Positions 8,211 to 16,386 of a stretch of DNA of 44,257 bases are shown here, piece by piece. The stretch's first letter is position 1. Each line of letters starts with the position of its first letter. The translations under genes were made by a program, and so were the position numbers. This stretch comes from Deltaproteobacteria bacterium. Its GTDB lineage: Bacteria; Myxococcota_A; UBA9160; SMWR01. The stretch lies in NCBI GenBank assembly GCA_019310965.1, contig JAFDDG010000053.1, positions 1-44,257 on the forward strand, in the 5' to 3' direction. The notes below the pieces were generated by a model that did not search any database, had not been told where the DNA came from, and was given only the letters and a program-made list of their open reading frames with translations.

Positions 8211-9262
8211 TGGCGCAGCTCCAGCTCGATCCCACCGAGCGCTTCCTGCGGGCCGCCCGTGGCGAGCCGGTCGACCGTGCGCCGGTGTGGTTGATGCGGC
8301 AGGCCGGGCGCTACCTCGCGGAATATCGTGCGGTGCGGGATGGGTTGTCTTTCTTGGACTTCTGCCGCGATGTGGAGAAATCGGTCGAGGTTTCCCTGCA
8401 GCCGCTGGAGCTGGTCGGCAGCGAGGCCGTCATCGTCTTCTCGGACATCTTCGTGCCGGTGCCGGGCATGGGCGTCGAGCTCGACTTCGCGCCGGGCCCC
8501 GTGGTGGCGGATCCGATCCGCAGCGCCGCCCAGGTCGATCGACTCGTCGTTCCGGATCTCCGGGAGTCCGTGCCCTACGTCTTCGAGATCCTGCGCACGC
8601 TCCGCGCCGAGCTCGAGGGGCTGCGCATTCCGCTCCTGGGCTTCGCCGGCGCGCCGTTCACGCTGGCCGCCTATCTGGTGGAGGGCCGCGGCTCGCGTGA
8701 TTTCGCACAGCTGCGTCGCATGATGCGCGAGGCGCCGGACATCCTGCGCGCGCTGTTGGCGAAGCTCACGGAGCTGGTGGTGGCACATCTGGAGGCCCAG
8801 GTGGAGGCGGGTGCTCAGGCGGTGCAGCTCTTCGATACCTGGGCCGGTCTGCTGACGCCGTCCGAGTATCGGGAGTGGGTGCTGCCGGCCCATCGCGAGA
8901 TCGCCGCCAAGCTGCCGCGCGCCCAGGCGCCGCTGATCCTCTACGTGAAGGGAAGCTCCCATCTGTTGGATCTCACATTGGAATCGGGCGCGGATGTTGT
9001 GTCCGTGGACTGGCGGGTGGATCTCGCCGACGCGGCCCGGCGGGCGGCGGGTCGGGTGAGCCTGCAGGGCAACCTGGATCCCGGCCTCTTGTTCGCACCG
9101 CCCGAGCTGATTGCGGAGCGGGTCGGCGAGATCAAGGCGGCCGGCCGCGCGGCCCGGGGGCACATCCTCAACCTCGGCCACGGAGTCCTGCCCGGCACGC
9201 CGGTCGAGGGCGTGCGCGCATTCACGCAGGCCGCGCGCTCGGCCGCCGGAGACGCCCCGTGA
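8210..9262 (+). CDS. hemE: uroporphyrinogen decarboxylase
   Basis: HemE removes four carboxyl groups from uroporphyrinogen III to give coproporphyrinogen III in the cytosol. The 350-residue product has the signature APVWLMRQAGRYLAEYR, the catalytic-Asp region FSDIFVPVPGMG and the C-terminal FNLGHG-type motif (here LNLGHGVLPGTPVEGV). The start ATG overlaps the stop of the preceding dehydrogenase by one base, and the final TGA overlaps the GTG start of hemN, so coupling on both sides is likely. Confidence 0.97.
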   Translation: MAQLQLDPTERFLRAARGEPVDRAPVWLMRQAGRYLAEYRAVRDGLSFLDFCRDVEKSVEVSLQPLELVGSEAVIVFSDIFVPVPGMGVELDFAPGPVVADPIRSAAQVDRLVVPDLRESVPYVFEILRTLRAELEGLRIPLLGFAGAPFTLAAYLVEGRGSRDFAQLRRMMREAPDILRALLAKLTELVVAHLEAQVEAGAQAVQLFDTWAGLLTPSEYREWVLPAHREIAAKLPRAQAPLILYVKGSSHLLDLTLESGADVVSVDWRVDLADAARRAAGRVSLQGNLDPGLLFAPPELIAERVGEIKAAGRAARGHILNLGHGVLPGTPVEGVRAFTQAARSAAGDAP

Positions 9263-10665
9263 GCGACGACCTCTCTGCCCTAGACCTCGAACGCGTGCAG
9301 GCGCTGCTGCCGGTCTACGCCATGGAAGGCCCTCGTTACACCTCCTACCCAACGGCGCCGGTCTGGAGTGAGGACTACGGTGTCGATGACTTCCGCGGCG
9401 AGCTGGCGCGGGAAGACGCGGGGCCCGACGACGGGCTCTCGATCTACGCGCACGTTCCCTTCTGCCGCTCGCTCTGCCACTACTGCGCGTGCAACAAGGT
9501 GATCACGCGCAAGCCGGAGCTGCCGCTGCGCTATCTCGATTCCATCGAGCGCGAGCTCGATGCGGTGGCCGAGGCCGTGCGGGTGCCGCGCCCGGCGACC
9601 CAGGTTCACTGGGGGGGCGGAACGCCCACCTACCTCACCCCGCAGCAGGTCACGCGCCTGCACGGCGCCGTGCGGGCGCGCTTCCCGATGGCGCCCGGCG
9701 CAGAGATTTCGATCGAAGTCGATCCGCGCGTGACGACGTCGGAGCACGTGGCGGCCCTGCGCGAGAGTGGCTTCAACCGCATCTCGATGGGCGTGCAGGA
9801 CTTCGAGCCGAAGGTGCAGGAGGCGATCCACCGCGTTCAGTCCTACGAAGAGACCGCGGAGCTCGTGGTGCAGTCGCGTGCCGCGGGCTTCGAGAGCGTG
9901 AATTTTGACCTGATCTACGGGCTCCCGTATCAGACCGAGGAGAGCTTCGGCCGCACCCTCGACCGGGTGCTCGATGTGTCGCCGGACCGCCTGGCGCTCT
10001 ACTCCTACGCCCACGTCACCTGGGTGGCCAAACAGCAGCGCGGCTTCGAGCGCAAGGATCTGCCGCCGGCCGAGGCGAAGATGCGCATCTTCTTCTCCGC
10101 GTTGCGGCGGCTGCTCGACGCCGGCTATTGCTTCATCGGGCTCGATCACTTCGCGAAGCCCGAGGACGAGCTCTCCCGGGCGCTCGAGGAGCGAACCTTG
10201 CGGCGCAACTTCATGGGGCACACGACCCAGGCGGGTGTCGATCTGCTGGGTTTCGGCCCGAGCGCCATCAGCGAGCTGCGCGGCAGCTACGCACAGTCCC
10301 AGCGCGATCTCGGCGCTTGGCACGAGGCGGTGGCGACCACTGGCGTTGCGACCTTGCGCGGCCATCGACTCAGCGGGGACGATGTCGAGCGGCGCTTCAT
10401 CATCGGCCGCATCATGTGCCTCGGCGAGCTGCGCGCCGCCGAGTTCGAGGCGGAGTTCGCGAAGCCCTTCGCCGCTGGCTACGCCCGGGAGCTCGCCGCT
10501 CTCGAGCCCGCCGCGCGCGACGGTCTGGTGGAGTGCTCGGACGACGGCAGCCTGCGTGTCACTGCGCTCGGTCGCCTGCTGGTGCGCAATGTGGCCATGG
10601 CCTTCGACGCGTATCTGCCGCAGCAGCTCGGCGCGGGCCGGCCGATGTTCAGCAAGACGGTTTGA
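9259..10665 (+). CDS. hemN: oxygen-independent coproporphyrinogen III oxidase
   Basis: A 468-residue radical-SAM enzyme that converts coproporphyrinogen III to protoporphyrinogen IX without O2. It shows YTSYPTAPVWSEDYG near the N-terminus, the radical-SAM cluster motif CRSLCHYCAC (CX3CX2CXC, as in true HemN), VHWGGGTPTYLTP and the C-terminal HemN domain. Length and N-terminus indicate real HemN, not HemW or the heme chaperone group. The GTG start at 9259 overlaps the hemE stop (GTGA); the open frame further upstream is a shadow of hemE. Confidence 0.96.
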   Translation: MSDDLSALDLERVQALLPVYAMEGPRYTSYPTAPVWSEDYGVDDFRGELAREDAGPDDGLSIYAHVPFCRSLCHYCACNKVITRKPELPLRYLDSIERELDAVAEAVRVPRPATQVHWGGGTPTYLTPQQVTRLHGAVRARFPMAPGAEISIEVDPRVTTSEHVAALRESGFNRISMGVQDFEPKVQEAIHRVQSYEETAELVVQSRAAGFESVNFDLIYGLPYQTEESFGRTLDRVLDVSPDRLALYSYAHVTWVAKQQRGFERKDLPPAEAKMRIFFSALRRLLDAGYCFIGLDHFAKPEDELSRALEERTLRRNFMGHTTQAGVDLLGFGPSAISELRGSYAQSQRDLGAWHEAVATTGVATLRGHRLSGDDVERRFIIGRIMCLGELRAAEFEAEFAKPFAAGYARELAALEPAARDGLVECSDDGSLRVTALGRLLVRNVAMAFDAYLPQQLGAGRPMFSKTV

Positions 10666-10673
10666 GCGCGAGC

Positions 10674-12035
10674 ATGCCGACAGCGGATTGCGCGGCCGTC
10701 GTGGTGGGAGCTGGGGTCGCCGGCCTCGCGGCCGCGCTCGAGCTGGAGAAGACCACCAGCGAAGTCGTCGTGCTGGACGCCGCGGATCGCCCCGGTGGAG
10801 TGATGCGCACGGATCACGTGGCTGGCTATGTGGTCGAGCGCGGCCCGAATAGCGTCCAGCTGAAGCCCCCGATGTACGCGGCGCTGCGAGATCGCAATCT
10901 CGATGCCGCGCTGACACGGGCCTTGCCGGCGAGCCGTCGGCGTTGGATCTGGCGAGATGCCGCCTTGCAGGCGGTGCCGATGTCGCCGCTCGGCTTCGTG
11001 CGCACACCGCTGCTCACGCCGCTCGGCAAGTTGCGGCTGCTTGTCGAGCCCTTCGTGCGCCGGCGCGATGCGTCGAACGAATCGGTGGCGGAGTTTGCGA
11101 CGCGTCGCTTCGGGCCGCAGGTGGCGCAGCGGCTGGTCGGGCCGTTTCTGACCGGTGTCTACGCCGGCGACGAGCGCACGCTCGGCGCGGGAGCCGTCTT
11201 CGGGCAGCTCGTGGAGTTCGAACGCCGCGCCGGCTCGGTGGTGCTGGGTGCGGCGGTCGCTGCATTGGGGCGCGGCAAGCCCCGCGCCCCGGCCGGCAGC
11301 TGGTCCGCGCCCGAGGGCCTGGGCCCGTTTGCCCGGCGGCTGGCGGATCGTCTGAACGAGCCGCCGGCGTTGGGCGCGCAGGTCGTGGCGCTCCACCGCG
11401 ACGGGGCGGCCTGGCGTCTGGACGTCTCGAGCCCGGCCGGCGAGTCCCAGCTGCGAGCGCAACGCGTGGTGTTGGCCGTCGGCGCGCCGGCGGCGGCGCG
11501 CCTGCTGGGCCCGCTCGAGCCTCGCTGCGCCGAGCTGTTGGCCGGCGTCGCCTATGCGCCGGTGGTGTCGCTGCCGCTCGGTGTTGCCGCCGACTCGTTG
11601 GTACGGCCCGCCGATGGCTTTGGCTTCCTGGTGCCGCGCGACGCCGACGCGAGCCTGCTCGGCTGCCTCTTCATGAGCCAGCTCTTCAGCGGACGCGCGC
11701 CGGCGGGACACGAGCTGCTCCACTGCCTGCTCGGCGGCATGCGCTGGCCCGAGGCCATCGATACCCCGGACGACCAACTGGTCGAACGAGCCGCTCGCGA
11801 TCTCGACCGTGCCCTCGGACTGCGCGGCGCTCCCCAGCCGCTCGGTGTGACGCGCTGGCGCCAGGCGATTCCCCAGCCCGGTCGAGATCACGTGGCGCGC
11901 ATCGCCGAGCTGCGGGCGCGGCTGGCGGGTCTGGCGGGGCTCGCGTTGGCCGGGGCGTATCTCGACGGTGTGGCCGTGGCCGATGCCTTTGCGTCGGGTC
12001 TGCGCGCCGCCCACGAACTCGCCACGCCGGTGTAG
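10674..12035 (+). CDS. hemY: protoporphyrinogen oxidase, oxygen-dependent HemY type
   Basis: A 453-residue FAD-dependent amine-oxidase-fold enzyme that oxidises protoporphyrinogen IX to protoporphyrin IX. The N-terminal dinucleotide-binding motif VVVGAGVAGLAAALEL is followed by VLDAADRPGGVMRTD, then FGPQVAQRLVGPFLTGVYAGD, characteristic of HemY, and a C-terminal LAGAYLDGVAVADAFASG typical of the family. The ATG lies 8 nt after the hemN stop. It is the third gene in the hemE-hemN-hemY series, and hemH lies about 0.9 kb away on the other strand. Confidence 0.93.
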   Translation: MPTADCAAVVVGAGVAGLAAALELEKTTSEVVVLDAADRPGGVMRTDHVAGYVVERGPNSVQLKPPMYAALRDRNLDAALTRALPASRRRWIWRDAALQAVPMSPLGFVRTPLLTPLGKLRLLVEPFVRRRDASNESVAEFATRRFGPQVAQRLVGPFLTGVYAGDERTLGAGAVFGQLVEFERRAGSVVLGAAVAALGRGKPRAPAGSWSAPEGLGPFARRLADRLNEPPALGAQVVALHRDGAAWRLDVSSPAGESQLRAQRVVLAVGAPAAARLLGPLEPRCAELLAGVAYAPVVSLPLGVAADSLVRPADGFGFLVPRDADASLLGCLFMSQLFSGRAPAGHELLHCLLGGMRWPEAIDTPDDQLVERAARDLDRALGLRGAPQPLGVTRWRQAIPQPGRDHVARIAELRARLAGLAGLALAGAYLDGVAVADAFASGLRAAHELATPV

Positions 12036-12070
12036 GCTGGCGCGCACACCGAAGGCGAGAGGGGGTCTCC

Positions 12071-12913
12071 ATGCCGCGCGCCATTGCCCTGCTCAGCTGT
12101 GCCGCCGCGCTCTTGGCTTGCAGCGATCACGAGCTCTACGCGGGCATGCCCCAGCACGTGGAGAGGCGCCACGTGGTGCTCGAGGGGGCTCACAACTTCC
12201 GCGATCTCGGTGGCTACCCGGCGGCGGACGGGCGTTCCGTGCGCTGGGGGCGATTCTACCGGTCGGACGCGCTGGCCGACCTCACGGCTGCGGACCTCGA
12301 AAGAGTTGCTGGACTGGGCCTGAAGCTCGTCTGCGACTTTCGCGGGCCGGATGAGAAGGCGGACGCGCCGGACCGCCTGCCCGCCGAGAACCCGCCGCAG
12401 GTGGCGGAGCTCGAGATCGACGTCGGTGCGGCGCAGCTTCGCGAGAAGATCTTCTCCGGAGATCTCGAAGAGTTCGATCTGGTGGACGCGAACCGCCAGT
12501 TCGCCAGGAAGTACGTCGCCCAGTACGCCGCGATGTTCGAGCGCATCACGCGCGAGGAGAACCTGCCGGTGCTGGTGCACTGCACCGGTGGCAAGGACCG
12601 TGCGGGCTTCGCGTCGGCGCTGATCCTGCGCAGCCTGGGCGTGCCGCTGGAGGTGGTCTTCGAGGACTTCCTGCTCACGAACCACTACACCGCCGACCGC
12701 ATCGACAGCGGCGTGCGGATGGTGCGCCTGCTCTCGCTCTTTCGCGCCGACGAAGGCAAGCTGCGCGCGCTGATGGGCGTCGAGCGCGAGAATCTCGAGG
12801 CGGCGTTCGAGAGCATCGACGAGAAGTGGGGCTCCTTCGACGCCTATCGCCGCGAGGGCCTCGGGGTGAGCGACGCAGGGCTCCTGGCGTTCCGCGAGCT
12901 GGCGCTCGAGTAG
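12071..12913 (+). CDS. tyrosine/serine phosphatase, predicted lipoprotein
   Basis: The 280-residue protein carries the Y_phosphatase3 pattern: NFRDLGGYPAADGR near residue 45 and the cysteine phosphatase loop HCTGGKDR, with His170, nucleophile Cys171 and Arg177. Relatives include MptpB-like phosphatases acting on phosphotyrosine or phosphoinositides. The first 17 residues form a signal with a lipobox (LLACS, Cys17), so it is probably an envelope lipoprotein. A purine-rich GAGAGGGGG stretch precedes the ATG. It follows hemY by 35 nt and is probably co-transcribed, but I see no evident role in heme synthesis. A hairpin lies just after the stop. Confidence 0.88.
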   Translation: MPRAIALLSCAAALLACSDHELYAGMPQHVERRHVVLEGAHNFRDLGGYPAADGRSVRWGRFYRSDALADLTAADLERVAGLGLKLVCDFRGPDEKADAPDRLPAENPPQVAELEIDVGAAQLREKIFSGDLEEFDLVDANRQFARKYVAQYAAMFERITREENLPVLVHCTGGKDRAGFASALILRSLGVPLEVVFEDFLLTNHYTADRIDSGVRMVRLLSLFRADEGKLRALMGVERENLEAAFESIDEKWGSFDAYRREGLGVSDAGLLAFRELALE

Positions 12914-12926
12914 CGCGCCCGCGTCC

Positions 12927-12946
12927 CTCCCGTCGGCGGGCGGGAG
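12927..12946. terminator. candidate terminator hairpin between convergent genes
   Basis: CTCCCG (12927-12932) pairs with CGGGAG (12941-12946) across an 8-nt loop in the 37-bp gap between the phosphatase gene and hemH, which converge here. There is no clear T-run on either side, so intrinsic termination is only a possibility. Confidence 0.35.
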
Positions 12947-12950
12947 CGCT

Positions 12951-13973
12951 TCAGGCCCGAGTGCGGATCCAGTCCGAGACCGTGCTCACCCAGACGGGGT
13001 GGGCGTTGAGCGACGGCACCAGCAGCAGATCCTCGCCGCCGAGGTCGTGCCATTGCTGCTTCGCACGGCTGCCGATTTCTTCGAGGGTTTCGAGGCAATC
13101 GGCGACGAAGGCGGGGCAGAGCACCGCCAGACGGCGCTGCCCGGCTCGTGCGAGCTCGCTGAGCTGCTCGTCGGTGGAGGGCCCGATCCACTTCGAAGGG
13201 CCGAGCCGCGACTGGAAGGCGATGCCGTGGGCTGCCGGGGCCAGCTCGAGCGCTTCTGCCAGCGCACGGGTCGTGGCGACGCAATGCGCGCGATAGCAGA
13301 GACGGTTGTGCTCGCCGACACTCTCGCAGCACGCTGCGCTCGCGAAGCAATGCTCGGGGTGCACGGCGCGGATCTGACTCTCCGGCAGCCCGTGGTAGCT
13401 GAAGAGCGTGTAGTCCGGTGCGAACGCATCGAGCGCCGGCCGCGCCACGGCCGCCCAGGCGCCGATGAAGTGCGGGTCCGCGTAGAAGTGGGGCAGCTGC
13501 TCGATCGGCGCCACTTCCGGCCGCGCCTGGGCCGCGGCCTCGATGGCGGCGACGCTCGACCCGGTGGTAGCGGTGGAGTACTGCGGGTAGAGAGGCAGCA
13601 CCAGGATGCGCGCCACGTCGGCTGCAGCCAGGCGCTCGAGTGCGCCCGCGATCGTCGGCTTGCCGTAACGCATGGCCAGCTCGACGCGGTAGTCGTCGCC
13701 CAGCTCCTCCGACACGGCTTCGCGCAGCGCGCGGCCGTAGACCAGCAGCGGCGAGCCGGCGGTCATCCAGATCTGGCGGTAGAGCGCCGCGCTGCGGCGC
13801 GGCCGAAACGGCAGGATGACGGCGTTGAGCAGCAGCCAGCGCAGCGGGCCGGGCAGATCGATGACCTTCGGATCGTTCAGGAACTCGCGCAGGTAGCGCC
13901 GCACGTCCCGCGTACTCGTCGACTCCGGGCTCCCGAGGTTCACCAGCAGCACTCCGGTGCGCAGGCGCATCAT
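12951..13973 (-). CDS. hemH: ferrochelatase with cysteine-rich insert
   Basis: Inserts Fe2+ into protoporphyrin IX. The 340-residue protein has VLLVNLGSPES at the N-terminus, LPLYPQYSTATTGS, the catalytic His194 in FSYHGLPES and the acidic C-terminal motif CPAFVADCLETLEEI. Between the catalytic His and FQSRLGPS there is an insert with Cys209, Cys215, Cys216, Cys226 and Cys231, absent from the E. coli-type enzyme. A class of bacterial ferrochelatases is known to bind a [2Fe-2S] cluster through such internal cysteines, so a cluster is a reasonable inference. It starts 1 nt after the stop of the upstream Pcs-like gene on the same strand, indicating an operon. Two adjacent ATGs are possible starts. 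Confidence 0.96.
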   Translation of the reverse strand: MMRLRTGVLLVNLGSPESTSTRDVRRYLREFLNDPKVIDLPGPLRWLLLNAVILPFRPRRSAALYRQIWMTAGSPLLVYGRALREAVSEELGDDYRVELAMRYGKPTIAGALERLAAADVARILVLPLYPQYSTATTGSSVAAIEAAAQARPEVAPIEQLPHFYADPHFIGAWAAVARPALDAFAPDYTLFSYHGLPESQIRAVHPEHCFASAACCESVGEHNRLCYRAHCVATTRALAEALELAPAAHGIAFQSRLGPSKWIGPSTDEQLSELARAGQRRLAVLCPAFVADCLETLEEIGSRAKQQWHDLGGEDLLLVPSLNAHPVWVSTVSDWIRTRA

Positions 13974-13974
13974 C

Positions 13975-14673
13975 TCAGCCCTCCCCCAGGCGGAAGCCGC
14001 CCAGCTGCCACGAGAGCCACACGTACCAGACCGGGAAGAGCAGCGAGATCTCGACCAGGTGGAGTGTCGCTGCCCGTTCGGGCGCGAGCACGCTGACGCC
14101 CACCAGCGCGAAGCACGCCATCGCGCCGGCGAAGGTCGACGCCCGGTGGCTGCGCAGCCGCGACGGGTAGGCGTATCTCCACGGTATGAAGACGAAGCCG
14201 GCCAGCACCACCACCCACAGCGTGCAGGTCAGGGGCTCCACGCCGAGCAGGAAGCTGTAGATCGCGAGCACGTTCCAGTAGGAGGGAAAGCCCAGGAAGA
14301 AGTCGTCCTCGGTCTTGGCGGCGACCTGTGAGAAGCCGTAGGCGCTGGCCAGCACCGGCGGAATCGTCCACGCCCAGTGTGGCAGCAGCCCGGTGGCGAC
14401 CAGGAAGACCGCGGGAACGATCACGTAATTGAGGTAGTCGACGATGTCGTCGAGCCGGCGGCCGTCGATGCGCGCGGCGAAGCGACGCACCTCGAGCCGG
14501 CGCGCCAGCATCCCGTCCACGGCGTCGATGAATAGCCCCAGCAACATCAACAGCAGGGCCGCCGTCCACGCCTCCTGCAGCGTGGCGACGAGCGCCAGGG
14601 TTCCGGTCACGGCGCCGCACGCCGTAAACAGGTGAACCCCCCAAGCCAGGATGCGCCGGACCCCATCTTCCAC
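13975..14673 (-). CDS. CDP-alcohol phosphatidyltransferase, phosphatidylcholine-synthase-like
   Basis: An integral membrane protein of about 232 residues. The catalytic region reads FIDAVDGMLARRLEV followed about 12 residues later by LDDIVDYLNYVIVPA, a variant CDP-alcohol phosphotransferase motif resembling Pcs (CDP-diacylglycerol:choline phosphatidyltransferase). The downstream KTEDDFFLGFPSYWN is also Pcs-like. Pcs makes phosphatidylcholine directly from CDP-DAG and choline; choline specificity here is inferred. About eight membrane segments are expected. The start is uncertain: GTG at 14673 leaves a normal N-terminus, and longer frames reach into the divergent nuoB. It precedes hemH by 1 nt. 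Confidence 0.82.
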   Translation of the reverse strand: MEDGVRRILAWGVHLFTACGAVTGTLALVATLQEAWTAALLLMLLGLFIDAVDGMLARRLEVRRFAARIDGRRLDDIVDYLNYVIVPAVFLVATGLLPHWAWTIPPVLASAYGFSQVAAKTEDDFFLGFPSYWNVLAIYSFLLGVEPLTCTLWVVVLAGFVFIPWRYAYPSRLRSHRASTFAGAMACFALVGVSVLAPERAATLHLVEISLLFPVWYVWLSWQLGGFRLGEG

Positions 14674-14731
14674 CGCGGCCGGAGGATAACAGAAGCTGCT
14701 ATCGTCCTCGGCCTCAGTGCACGAGGAGCCC

Positions 14732-15316
14732 ATGGGCGCACCCGACCGCCAGGCCATCGCTCGAACGCACAGCCGCCGGGCCGTCGAGTTCCTCCGCCAG
14801 GGCGGCGATTCCTTCCAGACCACCCGGGTCGACGCGGTCTTCAACTGGGGCCGGAAGTACTCGATGTTTCCGTACCCGTTCGTGACGGCCTGCTGCGGCA
14901 TGGAGTTCATGTCCGTCGCCGGGCCGCGTTACGACATCGATCGCTTCGGCTGCGCGCTGCCGCGCTTCTCACCGCGGCAGGCGGACCTGCTGATGGTGGT
15001 GGGTACGATCACGCACCGGCAGGCGCCGATCCTGAAGAAGGTGTACGACCAGATGGCCGAGCCCAAGTGGGTCGTGGCCTTCGGTGCCTGCACCTGCTCG
15101 GGAGGGCCCTATGACAACTACGCCGTCGTGCAGGGCATCGACACCATCGTGCCGGTGGACGTCTACATTCCCGGCTGCCCGCCGCGACCCGAGGCGGTGC
15201 TCGACGGGATCATGAAGCTTCAGGCGCGGGTCCAGGCCGAGCGGGTGCCGGCCGACGGGCGTCACCGCGAGACCGCCGAGCTGGTCGATCGGCAGACGGA
15301 CGGGCCCGGCGTCTGA
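14732..15316 (+). CDS. nuoB: NADH-quinone oxidoreductase subunit B
   Basis: The 194-residue subunit of the complex I connecting module carries the terminal [4Fe-4S] cluster N2. The ligands are all visible: tandem Cys54-Cys55 (TACCGME), Cys120 (GACTCSGG) and Cys149 ([10 protein letters not shown]). ATG 14732 is chosen, with GAGGAG just upstream; an in-frame GTG at 14717 would add five residues. It is divergent from the Pcs-like gene and leads a partial nuo cluster. Confidence 0.95.
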   Translation: MGAPDRQAIARTHSRRAVEFLRQGGDSFQTTRVDAVFNWGRKYSMFPYPFVTACCGMEFMSVAGPRYDIDRFGCALPRFSPRQADLLMVVGTITHRQAPILKKVYDQMAEPKWVVAFGACTCSGGPYDNYAVVQGIDTIVPVDVYIPGCPPRPEAVLDGIMKLQARVQAERVPADGRHRETAELVDRQTDGPGV

Positions 15317-15389
15317 CCGGCCGCGCCGGATCGCGGTCATCGAGCGGCTGGCCGGCGCGTCCGCTGAGGTTCGGAGGGGCGAGGAGTCC

Positions 15390-15686
15390 ATGTCGATCGC
15401 AGTCGAGCTGCCGGCGCTGGGAGAGAGCGTCGTCGAGGGCCAGGTCTGCCGCTGGCTGGTGAAGGTGGGCGACCGGGTCGAGCGCGACCAGCCGCTGGTC
15501 GAGGTCACCACGGACAAGGTGGACGCCGAGATCCCCTCGCCCGCGGCCGGCACCGTGCTCGAGATCCTGGCGGCGGAGGGCGAGACGCTCGCCGTCGGCG
15601 CCGCACTGGCCAGGATCGACGAGACCGGGTGCGTGGCATCCGCAGCAGAGCGCCAGCTGCTGGAAGAGGGGGAGCTCGACCTCTAG
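15390..15686 (+). CDS. stand-alone lipoyl-domain protein
   Basis: Only 98 residues long, it is a single lipoyl domain of the 2-oxoacid dehydrogenase E2 type: [18 protein letters not shown] at the start and the lipoylation site [13 protein letters not shown] with Lys43. It is followed by a short acidic tail and a stop. No peripheral-subunit-binding or catalytic acyltransferase domain follows in any frame; the next gene, lipB, begins 10 nt later. It could be a free swinging-arm carrier serving an enzyme encoded elsewhere. An ancient E2 remnant is the alternative, but the clean open frame and the ribosome-binding-like GGCGAGGAG argue for function. It differs from GcvH, which has other flanking motifs. 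Confidence 0.9.
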   Translation: MSIAVELPALGESVVEGQVCRWLVKVGDRVERDQPLVEVTTDKVDAEIPSPAAGTVLEILAAEGETLAVGAALARIDETGCVASAAERQLLEEGELDL

Positions 15687-15695
15687 CCTCCGCCC

Positions 15696-16352
15696 ATGGC
15701 CCTCGACATCGAATGGCTCGGCAGCGTTCCCTACCGCGCAGCGCTGAAGCTCCAGGAGCAGGCGCTCGAGGCGCGTCGGGCGGGCGCGAGCGATCGCCTG
15801 CTGCTGCTGGAGCACCCGCCCGTGGTGACGCTCGGCCGCAGCGCCCGAGCGGAGAACCTGCGCGTGTCGCCTGCCGAGCTCCAGCAGCGCGGCATCGACC
15901 TCGTGGAGGTCGCGCGCGGCGGCGACGTCACCTACCACGGGCCCGGGCAGCTGGTGGGCTACCTGATCGTCGACCTGAGCGCCGGCGGGCGCCCGGATGT
16001 GGTCGCGCACCTGCGCTCGATCGAGACGGCCCTGGGCGAAGCCGTGCGCGCGTTGGGCGTGCCGGCGCGGACGCGCGAGGGCACCACCGGTGTCTTCGTC
16101 GACGACCCGGCCGCGTCGCAGCCGCGCAAGGTCGCCTCCATTGGCGTGGGCGTGCGCGGCTGGGTGAGCTGGCATGGTTTTGCGCTGAACGTCGATCTCG
16201 ATCTCACCGGCTTCGACGTGATCGTCCCCTGTGGGCTGCACGACGTGGAGATGACGTCTCTCGCTCGCGAGCTCGGCGAAACGGCGTCGCCGGGGCTGGC
16301 GGAGCGCACCCGCGAACGCGTTGCGCAGCGCTTCGCGGCGCGCTGGGGCTGA
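15696..16352 (+). CDS. lipB: octanoyl-[acyl carrier protein] transferase LipB
   Basis: LipB moves octanoate from ACP to lipoyl domains, the first step of lipoate synthesis. The 218-residue protein has ARGGDVTYHGPGQLVGYLI, Lys145 in RKVASIGVG and the acyl-thioester Cys179 in IVPCGLHDVEMTSL, the Cys/Lys dyad of the family. It starts 10 nt after the stand-alone lipoyl protein, so enzyme and substrate protein are probably made together. LipA is not in the window. Both genes interrupt the nuo series. Confidence 0.96.
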   Translation: MALDIEWLGSVPYRAALKLQEQALEARRAGASDRLLLLEHPPVVTLGRSARAENLRVSPAELQQRGIDLVEVARGGDVTYHGPGQLVGYLIVDLSAGGRPDVVAHLRSIETALGEAVRALGVPARTREGTTGVFVDDPAASQPRKVASIGVGVRGWVSWHGFALNVDLDLTGFDVIVPCGLHDVEMTSLARELGETASPGLAERTRERVAQRFAARWG

Positions 16353-16386
16353 GCCCGGGTCAGCCCCATCGCCTATAGTGCGTTCG

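Noticed and set aside
15390..15686. Lipoyl protein as glycine-cleavage protein GcvH or a biotin carrier
   Set aside because: It has the LGESVVEG start and DKVDAE site of E2 lipoyl domains, without the longer GcvH flanks or the biotin motif AMKM.
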